Part shown: piece by piece, positions 16,505 through 23,996 of the stretch
Position numbering within the stretch: position 1 is the stretch's first letter
How the letters are laid out: each line of letters begins with the position of its first letter
Source of the DNA: Streptomyces sp. CB02400
Lineage (GTDB): Bacteria > Actinomycetota > Actinomycetes > Streptomycetales > Streptomycetaceae
Assembly: GCF_001905725.1 (NCBI RefSeq)
Contig: NZ_LIWB01000003.1
Coordinates: 457,575-521,574, forward strand
Length of the DNA stretch: 64,000 bases
Direction of reading: 5' to 3'
Program-made: the position numbers and the translations under genes
Notes under the pieces: model-generated
What the model saw: the letters and a program-made list of their open reading frames with translations, nothing else
What the model was told of the DNA's origin: nothing
The model's database searches: none

Positions 16505-16894
16505 ATGCGTACCAAGTGGTGCCGTGCCTTCCCCGGCCTGGCTGAGCAAGTGGTCCAGGCCCGTCACTTCGTGGCCGCCATGATCGCCGAGGAGGGTCCG
16601 GTCGATGACGCCGTCCTGGTCGTCAGCGAGCTGGCGACCAATGCCGTGCGGCACTCGCGGAGCGGTTCGGCCGGCGGCTGGTTCCTCGTGATCGTCGGCT
16701 TCGGTGGCGGCCTCGTGCGCATCGAGGTGGTCGACCAGGGCGGCGAGCGTGTGCCGCACCTGTGCGACGTGACCAGTCAGGAGGAGGGCGGGCGCGGGCT
16801 GCTGCTGATTGCGTCCTGCGCCAAGGACTGGGGCGTGAAGAACTGGCCCGACGGGCGTTCCGTATGGGCCGAGCTGGCATGGGAGGGCGCGTGA
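16505..16894 (+). CDS. ATP-binding protein, HATPase_c/RsbW-like (AICE copy)
   Basis: This is a 129-residue single-domain GHKL ATPase. The N box is VSELATNAVRHS (about 40-51), G1 is VVDQGGE and G2 is EGGRGLLLIASCA. It follows the element's XRE-DUF5753 regulator and has AAGGAG at a good distance. A perfect GTCTAG dyad lies just upstream, so it is probably under the element's own control. The partner is unknown; a kinase activity on an anti-sigma antagonist is the family role. Confidence 0.85.
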   Translation: MRTKWCRAFPGLAEQVVQARHFVAAMIAEEGPVDDAVLVVSELATNAVRHSRSGSAGGWFLVIVGFGGGLVRIEVVDQGGERVPHLCDVTSQEEGGRGLLLIASCAKDWGVKNWPDGRSVWAELAWEGA

Positions 16895-17026
16895 CCGCGC
16901 TCCGCTCGTCGATAGCCGGCGGTTGCCTTGCGGGCGGTGGCGGGTGAGTCCGCGGGGTGTGCCCCGGCGGCGGTCCCGGTTCTTCGTGGTCGGCGGTCGT
17001 ACGGGACGGCGCCTGCCGCCCATTCC

Positions 17027-17042
17027 GTCTAGGGCCCTAGAC
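17027..17042. promoter_or_regulatory. AICE operator dyad, copy before the HTH/PP2C pair
   Basis: GTCTAGGGCCCTAGAC is a perfect 16-bp palindrome with the same half-sites and spacing as 16471-16486. It lies 28 bp before the start of the HTH gene. Confidence 0.75.
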
Positions 17043-17069
17043 TCCTGGGTACTTCTGGGAGGTGTGGTC

Positions 17070-17921
17070 ATGTCGGACGAGTTGCAGCGGATCATGGCGA
17101 TCGATGATCCGTACCTGCTCCTGCGTGAGGTCACGACAAGGTTGGCCGACGCGCAGCAGGAGGTGACCGAACTTGCCCGGCTCCGTCGCCGTGTGGTCCA
17201 GGACCTCCACGCGCAGGGACTGTCCTATGCGCAGATCGCCGAGAAGGCCGGCCTGAGCCGCGGGCGGATTCATCAGATCCGGCATACAGGGCCGGCACCT
17301 GAGGGGGCCTTCCTCGGCACGGGTGCCGTCACGGTCGTGACTCCGCTGCGGTGGGACGACGTGAAGAAGCGCCCGGTCGTTGCCATGGCCGACGTGAACT
17401 CCGGGAAGCGCTTGGAGGAGCTGGCGAAGACGTACGGGCTCAGTGTCAGCTCCGGCCACGTACTCGTGAGTGGTGAAGTCGACCTCAACCGTGACGGCCT
17501 GGTCGTCGTCTGCGGGCCGGGCATGTCCCAGGTCATGAGTGACCTGTACGCCCAGGACCCGGTACTCGGCTGGGAGCATCCGGAGGGCGAACCGTGGGCC
17601 CTGGTGGACCGGCGCACTGGCACGGCGTACCACGCGGGAGCGGACATCGAACCGCGCCGCCCGCACGATGTGGGATACCTCGGCAGGCTGCCCCGCCCGG
17701 ACGGCAACGGCTCGGTGCTCGCCATCGCCGGCATTCACACGGCGGGCTCCCTCGGTGTCGTGCACCTGCTTGCCTCGGACCTCGGGGCGCTGTGGGGGCA
17801 GGTGGGGGAGCGGCACTTCTCCACGCTGGTGAGCGTCGAGTACGACCCCGAGACCGACGAACCGCAGTCCGTCGAACTGCTCTGCCCCCTCTACCTGCAC
17901 GACGAGGAGACGACGGCGTGA
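17070..17921 (+). CDS. HTH protein with an uncharacterised C-terminal Rossmann-like domain
   Basis: This is a 283-residue protein. Residues about 20-70 hold a coiled segment and a sigma-factor-like helix-turn-helix (LRRRVVQDLHAQGLSYAQIAEKAGLSRGRIHQIRH). After a linker, residues about 95-275 alternate strands and helices, with VVVCGPGMSQVMSDLY, EPWALVDRRTG and VLAIAGIHTAGSLGVVHLL standing out; they read like a Rossmann-type ligand-binding domain. I do not recognise the family. Start ATG 17070 has GGGAGG seven bases upstream. The stop overlaps the GTG of the PP2C-like gene (GTGA), so the two products are likely to work together. Confidence 0.75.
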   Translation: MSDELQRIMAIDDPYLLLREVTTRLADAQQEVTELARLRRRVVQDLHAQGLSYAQIAEKAGLSRGRIHQIRHTGPAPEGAFLGTGAVTVVTPLRWDDVKKRPVVAMADVNSGKRLEELAKTYGLSVSSGHVLVSGEVDLNRDGLVVVCGPGMSQVMSDLYAQDPVLGWEHPEGEPWALVDRRTGTAYHAGADIEPRRPHDVGYLGRLPRPDGNGSVLAIAGIHTAGSLGVVHLLASDLGALWGQVGERHFSTLVSVEYDPETDEPQSVELLCPLYLHDEETTA

Positions 17922-18739
17922 ACGTCGCCCTCGGCTCCCTGCCTGCCGAACCGGGCCAGCAGAACGAGGACTTCGCGGCCGTCGCCCCCGGCGTGGCCGT
18001 CCTCCTCGACGGTGCCAGTGTGGCTGGGGCGGAGACCGGTTGTGTGCACGGTGTCGCCTGGTTCTCCTCGACGCTGGGCGGGCTGCTGCTGAGCAGCATC
18101 ACGGCACACCCCGCCCGGCCGCTCATTGACTGCCTCGCCGACGCGATCCGGGACGTCCGTTCGCTGCACGAGGACACCTGTGACCTGGCCTATCGGGCCA
18201 GCCCGACCAGTACGGTCGTCGCGGTCCGGGCCGGTGGGGGAGCTCTGGAGTACCTCGTCCTCGGTGACTCGACTCTCCTCCTCGCCGACAGGGACGGGAA
18301 GACGACTGCCGTCACCGACCAGCGCCTGGACGAGGTCGGTGAACGGCTGCGCGCGCCGGTCGACGAACTGCCCACCGGCTCACCTGAACACGCTGCCGCC
18401 CTGGCCGAGTACCGCGACGCCCTGACTGGGCTCCGTAACCGGCCGGGCGGCTTCTGGATCGCCGGCCCCGAACCGCGGGCGGCCGAACACGCCCTCACGG
18501 GAACGGTGTTGCTGGAGTCGCTGGCGTCCGTGACGCTGATGAGCGACGGCGTCACACGCCTCGTCGACCAATTCGCCCTCGTCGACTGGCGAGAGGTGCT
18601 GGCCGTCCTAGGCTCCTCCGGCCCGGACGAACTGATCCGCCACGTACGGGAGGCGGAGAACGGCGACCTCGACGGGCAGCGCTGGCCGCGCGGCAAGGCA
18701 AGCGACGACGCGACGGTCCTTCACTGGGTGCTCCCGTAG
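17918..18739 (+). CDS. PP2C-like protein phosphatase
   Basis: This is a 273-residue PPM/PP2C fold protein. Metal-binding signatures are visible: QNEDF near residue 14 (the conserved Asp region), VAVLLDGAS near 28-36, LEYLVLGDSTLLL near 110, LMSDGVTRL near 208 and KASDDATVLHW near the end. It is coupled by a GTGA overlap to the HTH/Rossmann-like protein, so it may dephosphorylate that partner or a kinase target that acts on it (inference). No protein kinase gene is present in the element. It is followed by a 180-bp control region with three operator-like sites. Confidence 0.8.
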   Translation: MNVALGSLPAEPGQQNEDFAAVAPGVAVLLDGASVAGAETGCVHGVAWFSSTLGGLLLSSITAHPARPLIDCLADAIRDVRSLHEDTCDLAYRASPTSTVVAVRAGGGALEYLVLGDSTLLLADRDGKTTAVTDQRLDEVGERLRAPVDELPTGSPEHAAALAEYRDALTGLRNRPGGFWIAGPEPRAAEHALTGTVLLESLASVTLMSDGVTRLVDQFALVDWREVLAVLGSSGPDELIRHVREAENGDLDGQRWPRGKASDDATVLHWVLP

Positions 18740-18768
18740 CGCGTCCGGGTGGCCTTCAAGGGCTGCTC

Positions 18769-18871
18769 GTATACCCCTCTAGACAGTTGACGGAGCGTCG
18801 GGTTACGGTAGCCGTCAACCCCCCTAGACAGTTGGGGCGGCTTCCTCCCTGTGCTGTCTAGGGGGGTATTC
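18769..18871. promoter_or_regulatory. Cluster of three degenerate operator dyads before the transfer operon
   Basis: 18769-18784 is GTATAC-CCCT-CTAGAC, 18814-18829 is GTCAAC-CCCC-CTAGAC and 18856-18871 is GTCTAG-GGGG-GTATTC. Each keeps one perfect GTCTAG half-site and the 4-base centre. The first two are followed by AGTTG. GTTGACGG and CCGTCAAC also form an inverted repeat between them. This is the likely main control point of the SCO3933-type/tra operon. Confidence 0.65.
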
Positions 18872-18919
18872 AACGGCTCGGCGTCCGTGACGGACGCCCG
18901 ATCAAGTGAGGTTCACACA

Positions 18920-19267
18920 ATGCGCGTCATCCCCGTGGACACCTCGTCCGCCACTCTGCTGGTTACGAAGCTGCCCGAGGTCAAGGTGAGGGACCGGCAG
19001 ACCGGTGAGGTGGCCGTGGACCCGGTCACCAACGACCGGCTCATGGTCCTGGAGCTGGTGTTCATCGCCCAGGGCGGCTCGGACATGATCAAGGTCACCG
19101 TTCCCGAGAAGGGCATCGGCGAGGGCCTGGTCATGGGCGCGCCGGTCTTCCTGTCCGGGCTGGTGGCCCGGCCCTGGGAGAGCGAGTTCGGCGGCCGTGC
19201 CCGGCACGGCATCGCCTACCGGGCGGACGCTGTCATGGTCGGCACTCCGGCCGCGGCGCAGGGCTGA
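18920..19267 (+). CDS. SCO3933-family regulatory protein of AICEs
   Basis: This 115-residue protein (MRVIPVDTSSATLLVTKLPEVKVRDRQTG...) matches a small protein found just before the tra gene in many AICEs and called the SCO3933 family. It contains no helix-turn-helix; it looks like a beta-rich barrel. GTGAGG lies eight bases before the ATG. It is the first gene of the transfer operon, 5 bp before tra. Its molecular function is not known. Confidence 0.8.
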   Translation: MRVIPVDTSSATLLVTKLPEVKVRDRQTGEVAVDPVTNDRLMVLELVFIAQGGSDMIKVTVPEKGIGEGLVMGAPVFLSGLVARPWESEFGGRARHGIAYRADAVMVGTPAAAQG

Positions 19268-19272
19268 GCGTC

Positions 19273-20637
19273 ATGACCGATGCCCTGTGGGTTCTGGTGC
19301 CGGCACTGCCGGCGGTGGCCGCGCTGGTCGCGGTGCGCCGTCGGCTGCCGGTCCTGTTCTGGTGGCTGGTCGGGTATCCGGTCGTCGCGCTGCGGGTGCT
19401 CGCCACATACCGGGCCACCATGGACGCCTGCGGCCTGACAGTGCCTGCCTCGGCCATGCGCCGGGCCACCGCCCGGATGATCGGGCGGCAGGCTGCTCCC
19501 GTACCGCCTCGCCGGTCGCTGCCGCTGCCGACTGGGTCCGGGCTCGTGATGCGGCTGCGCATGGCGGCCGGGCAGGCGCCCGAGGACTTCACCGCTTCGG
19601 CCGACCGGCTGCGGCACGCCTGGGGCGCGCACGCCGTGCACGTCCGTCCCACCAAGCCGGGTCGGCTGGAGCTGCGGTTGATCGGCTGGGACGTCCTGGC
19701 CGACGTCCGACCTCCTCGGCGGTGGCTGCGGACCGAACCGCTGTCCCTGCCGCTGGCGCTGCGCGAGGACGGGCACTGGCACGTCCGGGACTTCCGCACC
19801 GTGCCGCACGAACTGATCCTCGGCGCCACGCAGTCGGGCAAGTCCGTGTACCTGCGCAACTTGCTGTGCGGGCTGGCCCGGCAACCCGTCGCACTCGTCG
19901 GCATTGACTGCAAATGGGGCGTCGAACTGGCGCCGTTCGCACCCCGGTTGTCGGCGCTCGCCGACACGCCGGACCGTGCGAACGACCTTCTTGACGTCCT
20001 GGTGGAGGAGATGGAGGCACGGTTCCGCCTGATCGGCATGACGGGCGGGACCGGTCCGGACGCCGTGCTCACCTCGGACGTCTGGGGCCTGCCGGAGAAG
20101 GTGCAGCCGGTGCCGGTCGTGGTCGTTGTCGACGAGGTCGCCGAACTCTTCCTCGCCGCGAGCAAGGACGACGAGAAGCGGCGGGACGCCATGGTCACCA
20201 AGCTCATCCGCCTTGCCCAGCTCGGCCGCGCGGCCGGCATCTACCTGGAGGTGTGCGGGCAGCGCTTCGGCGCCGAACTCGGCAAGGGCGCCACCATGCT
20301 CCGCGCCCAGCTCACCGGACGGGTCTGCCACCGCGTCAACGACGAGACATCCGCCAACATGGCGCTCGGCGACATCGCGCCGGAAGCGGCACTGGCCGCG
20401 ACCTCCATCCCGGCCGAACGGCCCGGCGTCGCGGTCGTCGGCGACTCCTCCGGCGGCTGGTCCCGCGTCCGCTCACCCCACCTCACCCTCGACGACGCGG
20501 CGGCAGTCTGCCGCGACACCTCGGGCCTGGTCCCGGAACTGCCCCGCCTCGACGCCTTCCGGCCCGTCGTCGCCGAACCGGCCGGGCCACCCTCGCTCCC
20601 CGCCGCGGTGCCCACCGCTCGTCCGGCCACCGAGTAA
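19273..20637 (+). CDS. FtsK/SpoIIIE-like DNA translocase, conjugative transfer protein Tra
   Basis: This 454-residue protein is the conjugation motor. Residues 1-45 contain two hydrophobic helices for membrane anchoring. The Walker A motif GATQSGKS is at 184-191, Walker B is in VPVVVVVDEVAEL (about 278-290), and GRAAGIYLEVCGQRFGAELGKGATMLRAQLTGRVCHRV is the typical sensor region of the FtsK family. In Streptomyces plasmids and AICEs one such protein moves double-stranded DNA through the mycelium by binding 8-bp clt repeats. I could not pick out the clt repeats. The length is in the range of TraSA. Confidence 0.92.
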   Translation: MTDALWVLVPALPAVAALVAVRRRLPVLFWWLVGYPVVALRVLATYRATMDACGLTVPASAMRRATARMIGRQAAPVPPRRSLPLPTGSGLVMRLRMAAGQAPEDFTASADRLRHAWGAHAVHVRPTKPGRLELRLIGWDVLADVRPPRRWLRTEPLSLPLALREDGHWHVRDFRTVPHELILGATQSGKSVYLRNLLCGLARQPVALVGIDCKWGVELAPFAPRLSALADTPDRANDLLDVLVEEMEARFRLIGMTGGTGPDAVLTSDVWGLPEKVQPVPVVVVVDEVAELFLAASKDDEKRRDAMVTKLIRLAQLGRAAGIYLEVCGQRFGAELGKGATMLRAQLTGRVCHRVNDETSANMALGDIAPEAALAATSIPAERPGVAVVGDSSGGWSRVRSPHLTLDDAAAVCRDTSGLVPELPRLDAFRPVVAEPAGPPSLPAAVPTARPATE

Positions 20638-20720
20638 CCGCACTCCCTCTCCCACGGCCGGCGTGACCGCCTCGCGCCATGTCCCTACCCCTCCCATGCC
20701 CGAAACCGGAAGGAAGCCCT

Positions 20721-20933
20721 GTGTCACGCCCCTCCATCGCCGAGGTCAGCGCGCTCATCGCGGACCTGGCCGCGCTCCGGCAGGACCGGACCTCCGCCGA
20801 GTACGCCGCGCTCATGGACCGCAAGGCGGATCTGCTGGAGCGCATCGCCGACCACACGCCCGGCGACACCGAGGCCGCCGAGGTGGCCCGCCTCGCCCGC
20901 GAGCACGCCGACTCCCTCAAGTCCACCGACTGA
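20721..20933 (+). CDS. Small conserved AICE protein of unknown function
   Basis: This is a 70-residue, mostly helical, charged protein (VSRPSIAEVSALIADLAALRQDRTSAEYAALMDRKADLLERIADH) with heptad-like spacing, so it may form a coiled coil. GTG 20721 follows GGAAGGA at a good distance. It sits between tra and the DUF2637 protein in the transfer operon. I cannot assign a function. Confidence 0.65.
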   Translation: MSRPSIAEVSALIADLAALRQDRTSAEYAALMDRKADLLERIADHTPGDTEAAEVARLAREHADSLKSTD

Positions 20934-20957
20934 CCACGCCGGAAGGAGACCGAGCCG

Positions 20958-21656
20958 ATGCGTGCCCACCTGGCCCGCGTAGACGCCGTGATCGTTCAGG
21001 CCGTCATCGCCGGTGCCCTGTCCTTCGCCCACCTGCACGACCTCGCCGAAGCGGCCGGACAGTCCGGCTGGAAGGCGTGGGCCTACCCCGTGAGCGTCGA
21101 TCTGCTACTGGTCGCCGCCTGGCGCCGGATGCGCCAGTTGCAGCGGGCAGGACAGGCGGCCGGTGGCCCACGGCTGTGGTTCCTGGTGGCCCTGGCCGCG
21201 TCCCTCGGCGCCAACGTCGCCACGGCCGGGCTCCTCGACCTGGACGACGTACCGGCCTGGCTCCGCGTGACGGTTGCCGGCTGGCCCGCCATCGCCTTCT
21301 TCGGCGGCACGCTGCTGGCCCACGCTCCGCACACCCCGGAAACACCAGCGGCCCCGGCCCCCTCGGCAGCGGACACCCCTGCGGAGCCGCGCGCCGTTCC
21401 GTCTGCCGTCGACCGGCCCGACCGTGAGGCGCTGCCGGCGTCCTCCATCGACCCCGGCCCGGCTCCGAAGCCCACTGCCGAACCGGTTCCTACTCCGGCC
21501 CCCGCCGTCGCCCTGCCGCCCGCCCTCGTCGACCGCGTCCGGGCCCTGGCCGACGAGCACCGCTCGACCACCGGTCACCCCGCCGACCCGGACGCCGTGC
21601 GCGCCCGGCTCGGCCTGCCCCCGTCCATGACCGCATCCGTCGCCGCCCACCTCTGA
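20958..21656 (+). CDS. DUF2637 membrane protein (Spd-like)
   Basis: This 232-residue protein has an N-terminal DUF2637 domain with about four hydrophobic helices (VIVQAVIAGALSFAHLHDLA, WAYPVSVDLLLVAAW, LWFLVALAASLGANVATAGLLD, WPAIAFFGGTLLAHA). A Pro/Ala-rich linker follows at about residues 120-190, then a short helical tail that resembles a winged-helix remnant. DUF2637 proteins are found in the spread gene region of AICEs and plasmids and are thought to help move DNA between hyphal compartments. GGAAGGAG precedes the ATG. Confidence 0.85.
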   Translation: MRAHLARVDAVIVQAVIAGALSFAHLHDLAEAAGQSGWKAWAYPVSVDLLLVAAWRRMRQLQRAGQAAGGPRLWFLVALAASLGANVATAGLLDLDDVPAWLRVTVAGWPAIAFFGGTLLAHAPHTPETPAAPAPSAADTPAEPRAVPSAVDRPDREALPASSIDPGPAPKPTAEPVPTPAPAVALPPALVDRVRALADEHRSTTGHPADPDAVRARLGLPPSMTASVAAHL

Positions 21657-21671
21657 GAGAGGAGCACCACC

Positions 21672-21851
21672 ATGAACCCCCGTTTCCGCAACGTCCGCCG
21701 CATCGGCCCCGTCAACGTCGCTTCGTACGTCGACCGCGGCCGGAACCGCCACCTGGCCGCCTGCACCGCGCCCCGCTGCGACTTCTCCGCCGAGTACGAC
21801 AGCCGCGCCGCCGCTGAACTGGCCGCCCGTACCCACCGCTGCTCCGCCTGA
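21672..21851 (+). CDS. Mobile element transfer protein, 59 residues
   Basis: This short basic protein (MNPRFRNVRRIGPVNVASYVDRG...) has HLAACTAPRCDFSAEYDSRAAAELAARTHRC, a C-x4-C plus H-x-C layout that suggests a zinc-ribbon. It matches the small mobile element transfer proteins that sit beside spd genes in Streptomyces AICEs. GAGAGGAG lies eight bases upstream. It is spaced 15 bp from both neighbours in one operon. Confidence 0.75.
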   Translation: MNPRFRNVRRIGPVNVASYVDRGRNRHLAACTAPRCDFSAEYDSRAAAELAARTHRCSA

Positions 21852-21866
21852 CAGGAGGCCACCGAA

Positions 21867-22022
21867 GTGGACGTTCCGCTCTGGCTCGCCCTGCTCGTCG
21901 TCGGCGTCCTCGGCGTCAAGCTCATCCGCCCGCCCTGGTGGCTCATCGCCGTGCTGCTCCTCGGCGGCTACCTCCTCGCCGACAGCCTGCTCGCCCCCGT
22001 CATAGACCCCGCCCTCAAATGA
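21867..22022 (+). CDS. Very small hydrophobic protein, 51 residues
   Basis: GTG 21867 opens VDVPLWLALLVVGVLGVKLI, one membrane helix, then RPPWWLIAVLLLGGYLLADSLL, a second. A GGAGG lies 8 bases before the start. Its place in the spd cluster and its two helices suggest a membrane part of the intramycelial spread apparatus (inference). Confidence 0.65.
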   Translation: MDVPLWLALLVVGVLGVKLIRPPWWLIAVLLLGGYLLADSLLAPVIDPALK

Positions 22023-22042
22023 CCCGCGAAGGGAGAACGCTC

Positions 22043-22348
22043 ATGTTCCGACCGAAGGTCCCAACCATGCCGCAGCCCACCGGCCCGGCCGCCCCGCCCG
22101 CCGTCGTCGAAACGACCACCATCACGCCGGGCACCCCGGCTCCGCCGCCGGCCCACGTCACCCCGGCCCCGAACCGCCCGGCCGTCCGGCTCACGCCCGG
22201 CACCGCGCTCGCCCTCGTCGGCGGCGGCACCGCCGTGGTCCTGGTCGTCGGCGCCGTCCTGGTCTCCATGCTCCTCGCCGTCGCCCTCACCGCCACGTCC
22301 GTGGCCGTGTGCGCCGTCGTCATCCGCTCCGTCCTCACCCGCCGCTGA
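22043..22348 (+). CDS. SpdD-like membrane protein
   Basis: This 101-residue protein has a Pro/Ala/Thr-rich N-terminal half and two close hydrophobic stretches at the C-terminus (ALALVGGGTAVVLVVGAVLV and LLAVALTATSVAVCAVVIRS). This layout is that of SpdD-like proteins of Streptomyces mobile elements. ATG 22043 has GGGAG seven bases upstream. An alternative ATG at 22019 would overlap the previous stop as ATGA. It is the last of the transfer/spread genes before the replication module. Confidence 0.75.
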   Translation: MFRPKVPTMPQPTGPAAPPAVVETTTITPGTPAPPPAHVTPAPNRPAVRLTPGTALALVGGGTAVVLVVGAVLVSMLLAVALTATSVAVCAVVIRSVLTRR

Positions 22349-22382
22349 CCTCATTGCTCCGCCCGCCCGGCCTGCCCATGCT

Positions 22383-22398
22383 GTCTAGCCCCCTCGAC
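22383..22398. promoter_or_regulatory. AICE operator dyad, copy before the replication module
   Basis: GTCTAG-CCCC-CTCGAC differs from the perfect dyad at one base. It is 51 bp before the rep start and is flanked by CT/AG as in the other copies. It ties replication, excision and integration genes to the same regulator. Confidence 0.65.
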
Positions 22399-22449
22399 AG
22401 GCCGGGCGCTCACACCGCACGTCCGCTCTCTTCAAGGAGGAACCCGCAC

Positions 22450-23826
22450 ATGCGTCCTGCGGCTCCGACCGCAGCCATCCGCCAGCTGGCAGCACTCGCC
22501 CTGCACGGCGACCTCAGCGCCTACGCCCACCAGATCCAGCGCCTCGGCGGCTGCGAGCGGCCCGTACGGATGGAGGGTCACCGGCTCGACGTCCACGCCG
22601 CCACTGGCGAGATCGTCCGCGAGCTCGCCGACCGTGACCTCCCGGCCGGACAGCTCCTCATCCGCTGCAACAACCGCCGTGCTACCCGGTGCGCTTCCTG
22701 CGCCGAGATCTACCGCAAAGACACTTTCCACCTCGTCACCGCCGGGCTGAGCGGCGGCAAGGGCATCGGCCCGTCCGTCGCCCAGCACCCGCGGGTCTTC
22801 GCCACCTTCACCGCCCCATCCTTCGGCCCCGTCCACAACCGCCCCGGCGGCGGCCGGTGCCGCTGCGGACGCCTCCACTCGGACGACGACCCCGCCCTCG
22901 GCACGCCCCTGGACCCGGACCGCTACGACTACCGCGAGGCCGTCCTGTGGAACGCGCACGCCGGGGCCCTGTGGGGCCGCTTCACCACCTACCTGCGCCA
23001 GCAACTCGCCTCCCGCGCGGGCCTCAGCCGCTCGGCGCTGCGCCACTGCCTCAAGCTCTCGTACGCCAAGGTCGCCGAGTACCAGCGGCGCGGCGCCATC
23101 CACTTCCACGCCGTCATCCGCCTCGACGGGCCGGACGGCGCCGAGGACGCCCCGCCGGCCTGGGCCACGACCGAACTGCTCACCGACGCGATCCGCTCCG
23201 CGGCGCGGACGGCCGAGACACCCGGCCCGGTCCTCGACGGACGTGCGTACGCCTTCCGCTTCGGTGAACAGCTCGACATCCGCCCCATCCGCTCGGCCGA
23301 CTTCGCGGGCACCTCGGAACTGTCCAGCCGCGCCGTGGCGGCCTACATCGCCAAGTACGCCACCAAGGGCGCCGAGACCGCGGGCACCCTCGACCGGCCC
23401 ATCCGCAACCCCATCACGGACCTGATCGGCTCCGGCGTCACCGACCACGCCCGGCGCATGATCCTCACCTGCTGGCACCTCGGCGCCCTGCCCGAACTCG
23501 AAGACCTGCGCCTGCGCAAGTGGGCCCACATGCTCGGCTTCCGCGGCCACTTCTCCACCAAGTCCCGCGCCTACTCCGTCACCCTCGGCGCCCTCCGCCA
23601 GGAACGCGCCGACCACAACGAAGCCCTGGCCCGCGAACGCGCGGCCGAGGCCGGCCACCCGCTGCCCGACCCGGACACCGTGCTCGTCCTCTCGCACTGG
23701 CGTTTCGCCGGCACCGGACTGACCGCTGCAGAACACCTCATCGCTCACGGCATCCCTTCTCCCGCAGCCCTGACAGACGACGACACGGAAGGAGAACCGG
23801 CGTGGACCACCGACGTGACGAATTGA
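22450..23826 (+). CDS. Replication initiator, RepSA family
   Basis: This 458-residue rolling-circle type initiator has a Cys-rich stretch CNNRRATRCASCAEIYRKD at 73-91 and CRCG at 137-140 (zinc finger). The metal-binding HUH-like motif is GAIHFHAVIRLDG at 215-227. A conserved AAYIAKYATKGAE segment near 300 carries the likely catalytic Tyr region. Such proteins let AICEs such as pSAM2 replicate after excision. AAGGAGG precedes the ATG. It overlaps the xis start by 25 bases, so rep, xis and int form one operon. Confidence 0.9.
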   Translation: MRPAAPTAAIRQLAALALHGDLSAYAHQIQRLGGCERPVRMEGHRLDVHAATGEIVRELADRDLPAGQLLIRCNNRRATRCASCAEIYRKDTFHLVTAGLSGGKGIGPSVAQHPRVFATFTAPSFGPVHNRPGGGRCRCGRLHSDDDPALGTPLDPDRYDYREAVLWNAHAGALWGRFTTYLRQQLASRAGLSRSALRHCLKLSYAKVAEYQRRGAIHFHAVIRLDGPDGAEDAPPAWATTELLTDAIRSAARTAETPGPVLDGRAYAFRFGEQLDIRPIRSADFAGTSELSSRAVAAYIAKYATKGAETAGTLDRPIRNPITDLIGSGVTDHARRMILTCWHLGALPELEDLRLRKWAHMLGFRGHFSTKSRAYSVTLGALRQERADHNEALARERAAEAGHPLPDPDTVLVLSHWRFAGTGLTAAEHLIAHGIPSPAALTDDDTEGEPAWTTDVTN

Positions 23827-23996
23827 TGACCGTCCCGCAGATCCTCGCAGAGCTGGGTGGTGTGTCCCGCCGTACTTTCTACCGGTGGCGAGAGCTGGGG
23901 CAGGGCCCCGCTGCGTTCAAGCTGCCCAACGGGGAGCTCCGGGTGTGGCGGAGTGACTTCACCGCCTGGTTGCGGCAGTTGGAGGCGGCGGCATGA
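23802..23996 (+). CDS. Excisionase, MerR-like helix-turn-helix (Xis)
   Basis: This is a 64-residue winged-helix DNA-binding protein (MTVPQILAELGGVSRRTFYRWRELGQGPAAFKLPNGELRVWRSDFTAWL). It helps the integrase cut the element out. I chose GTG 23802 because GGAAGGAG lies seven bases before it, inside the rep gene. The ATG at 23826 (TGATG with the rep stop) is the alternative. Its stop overlaps the integrase start as ATGA. Confidence 0.85.
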   Translation: MDHRRDELMTVPQILAELGGVSRRTFYRWRELGQGPAAFKLPNGELRVWRSDFTAWLRQLEAAA

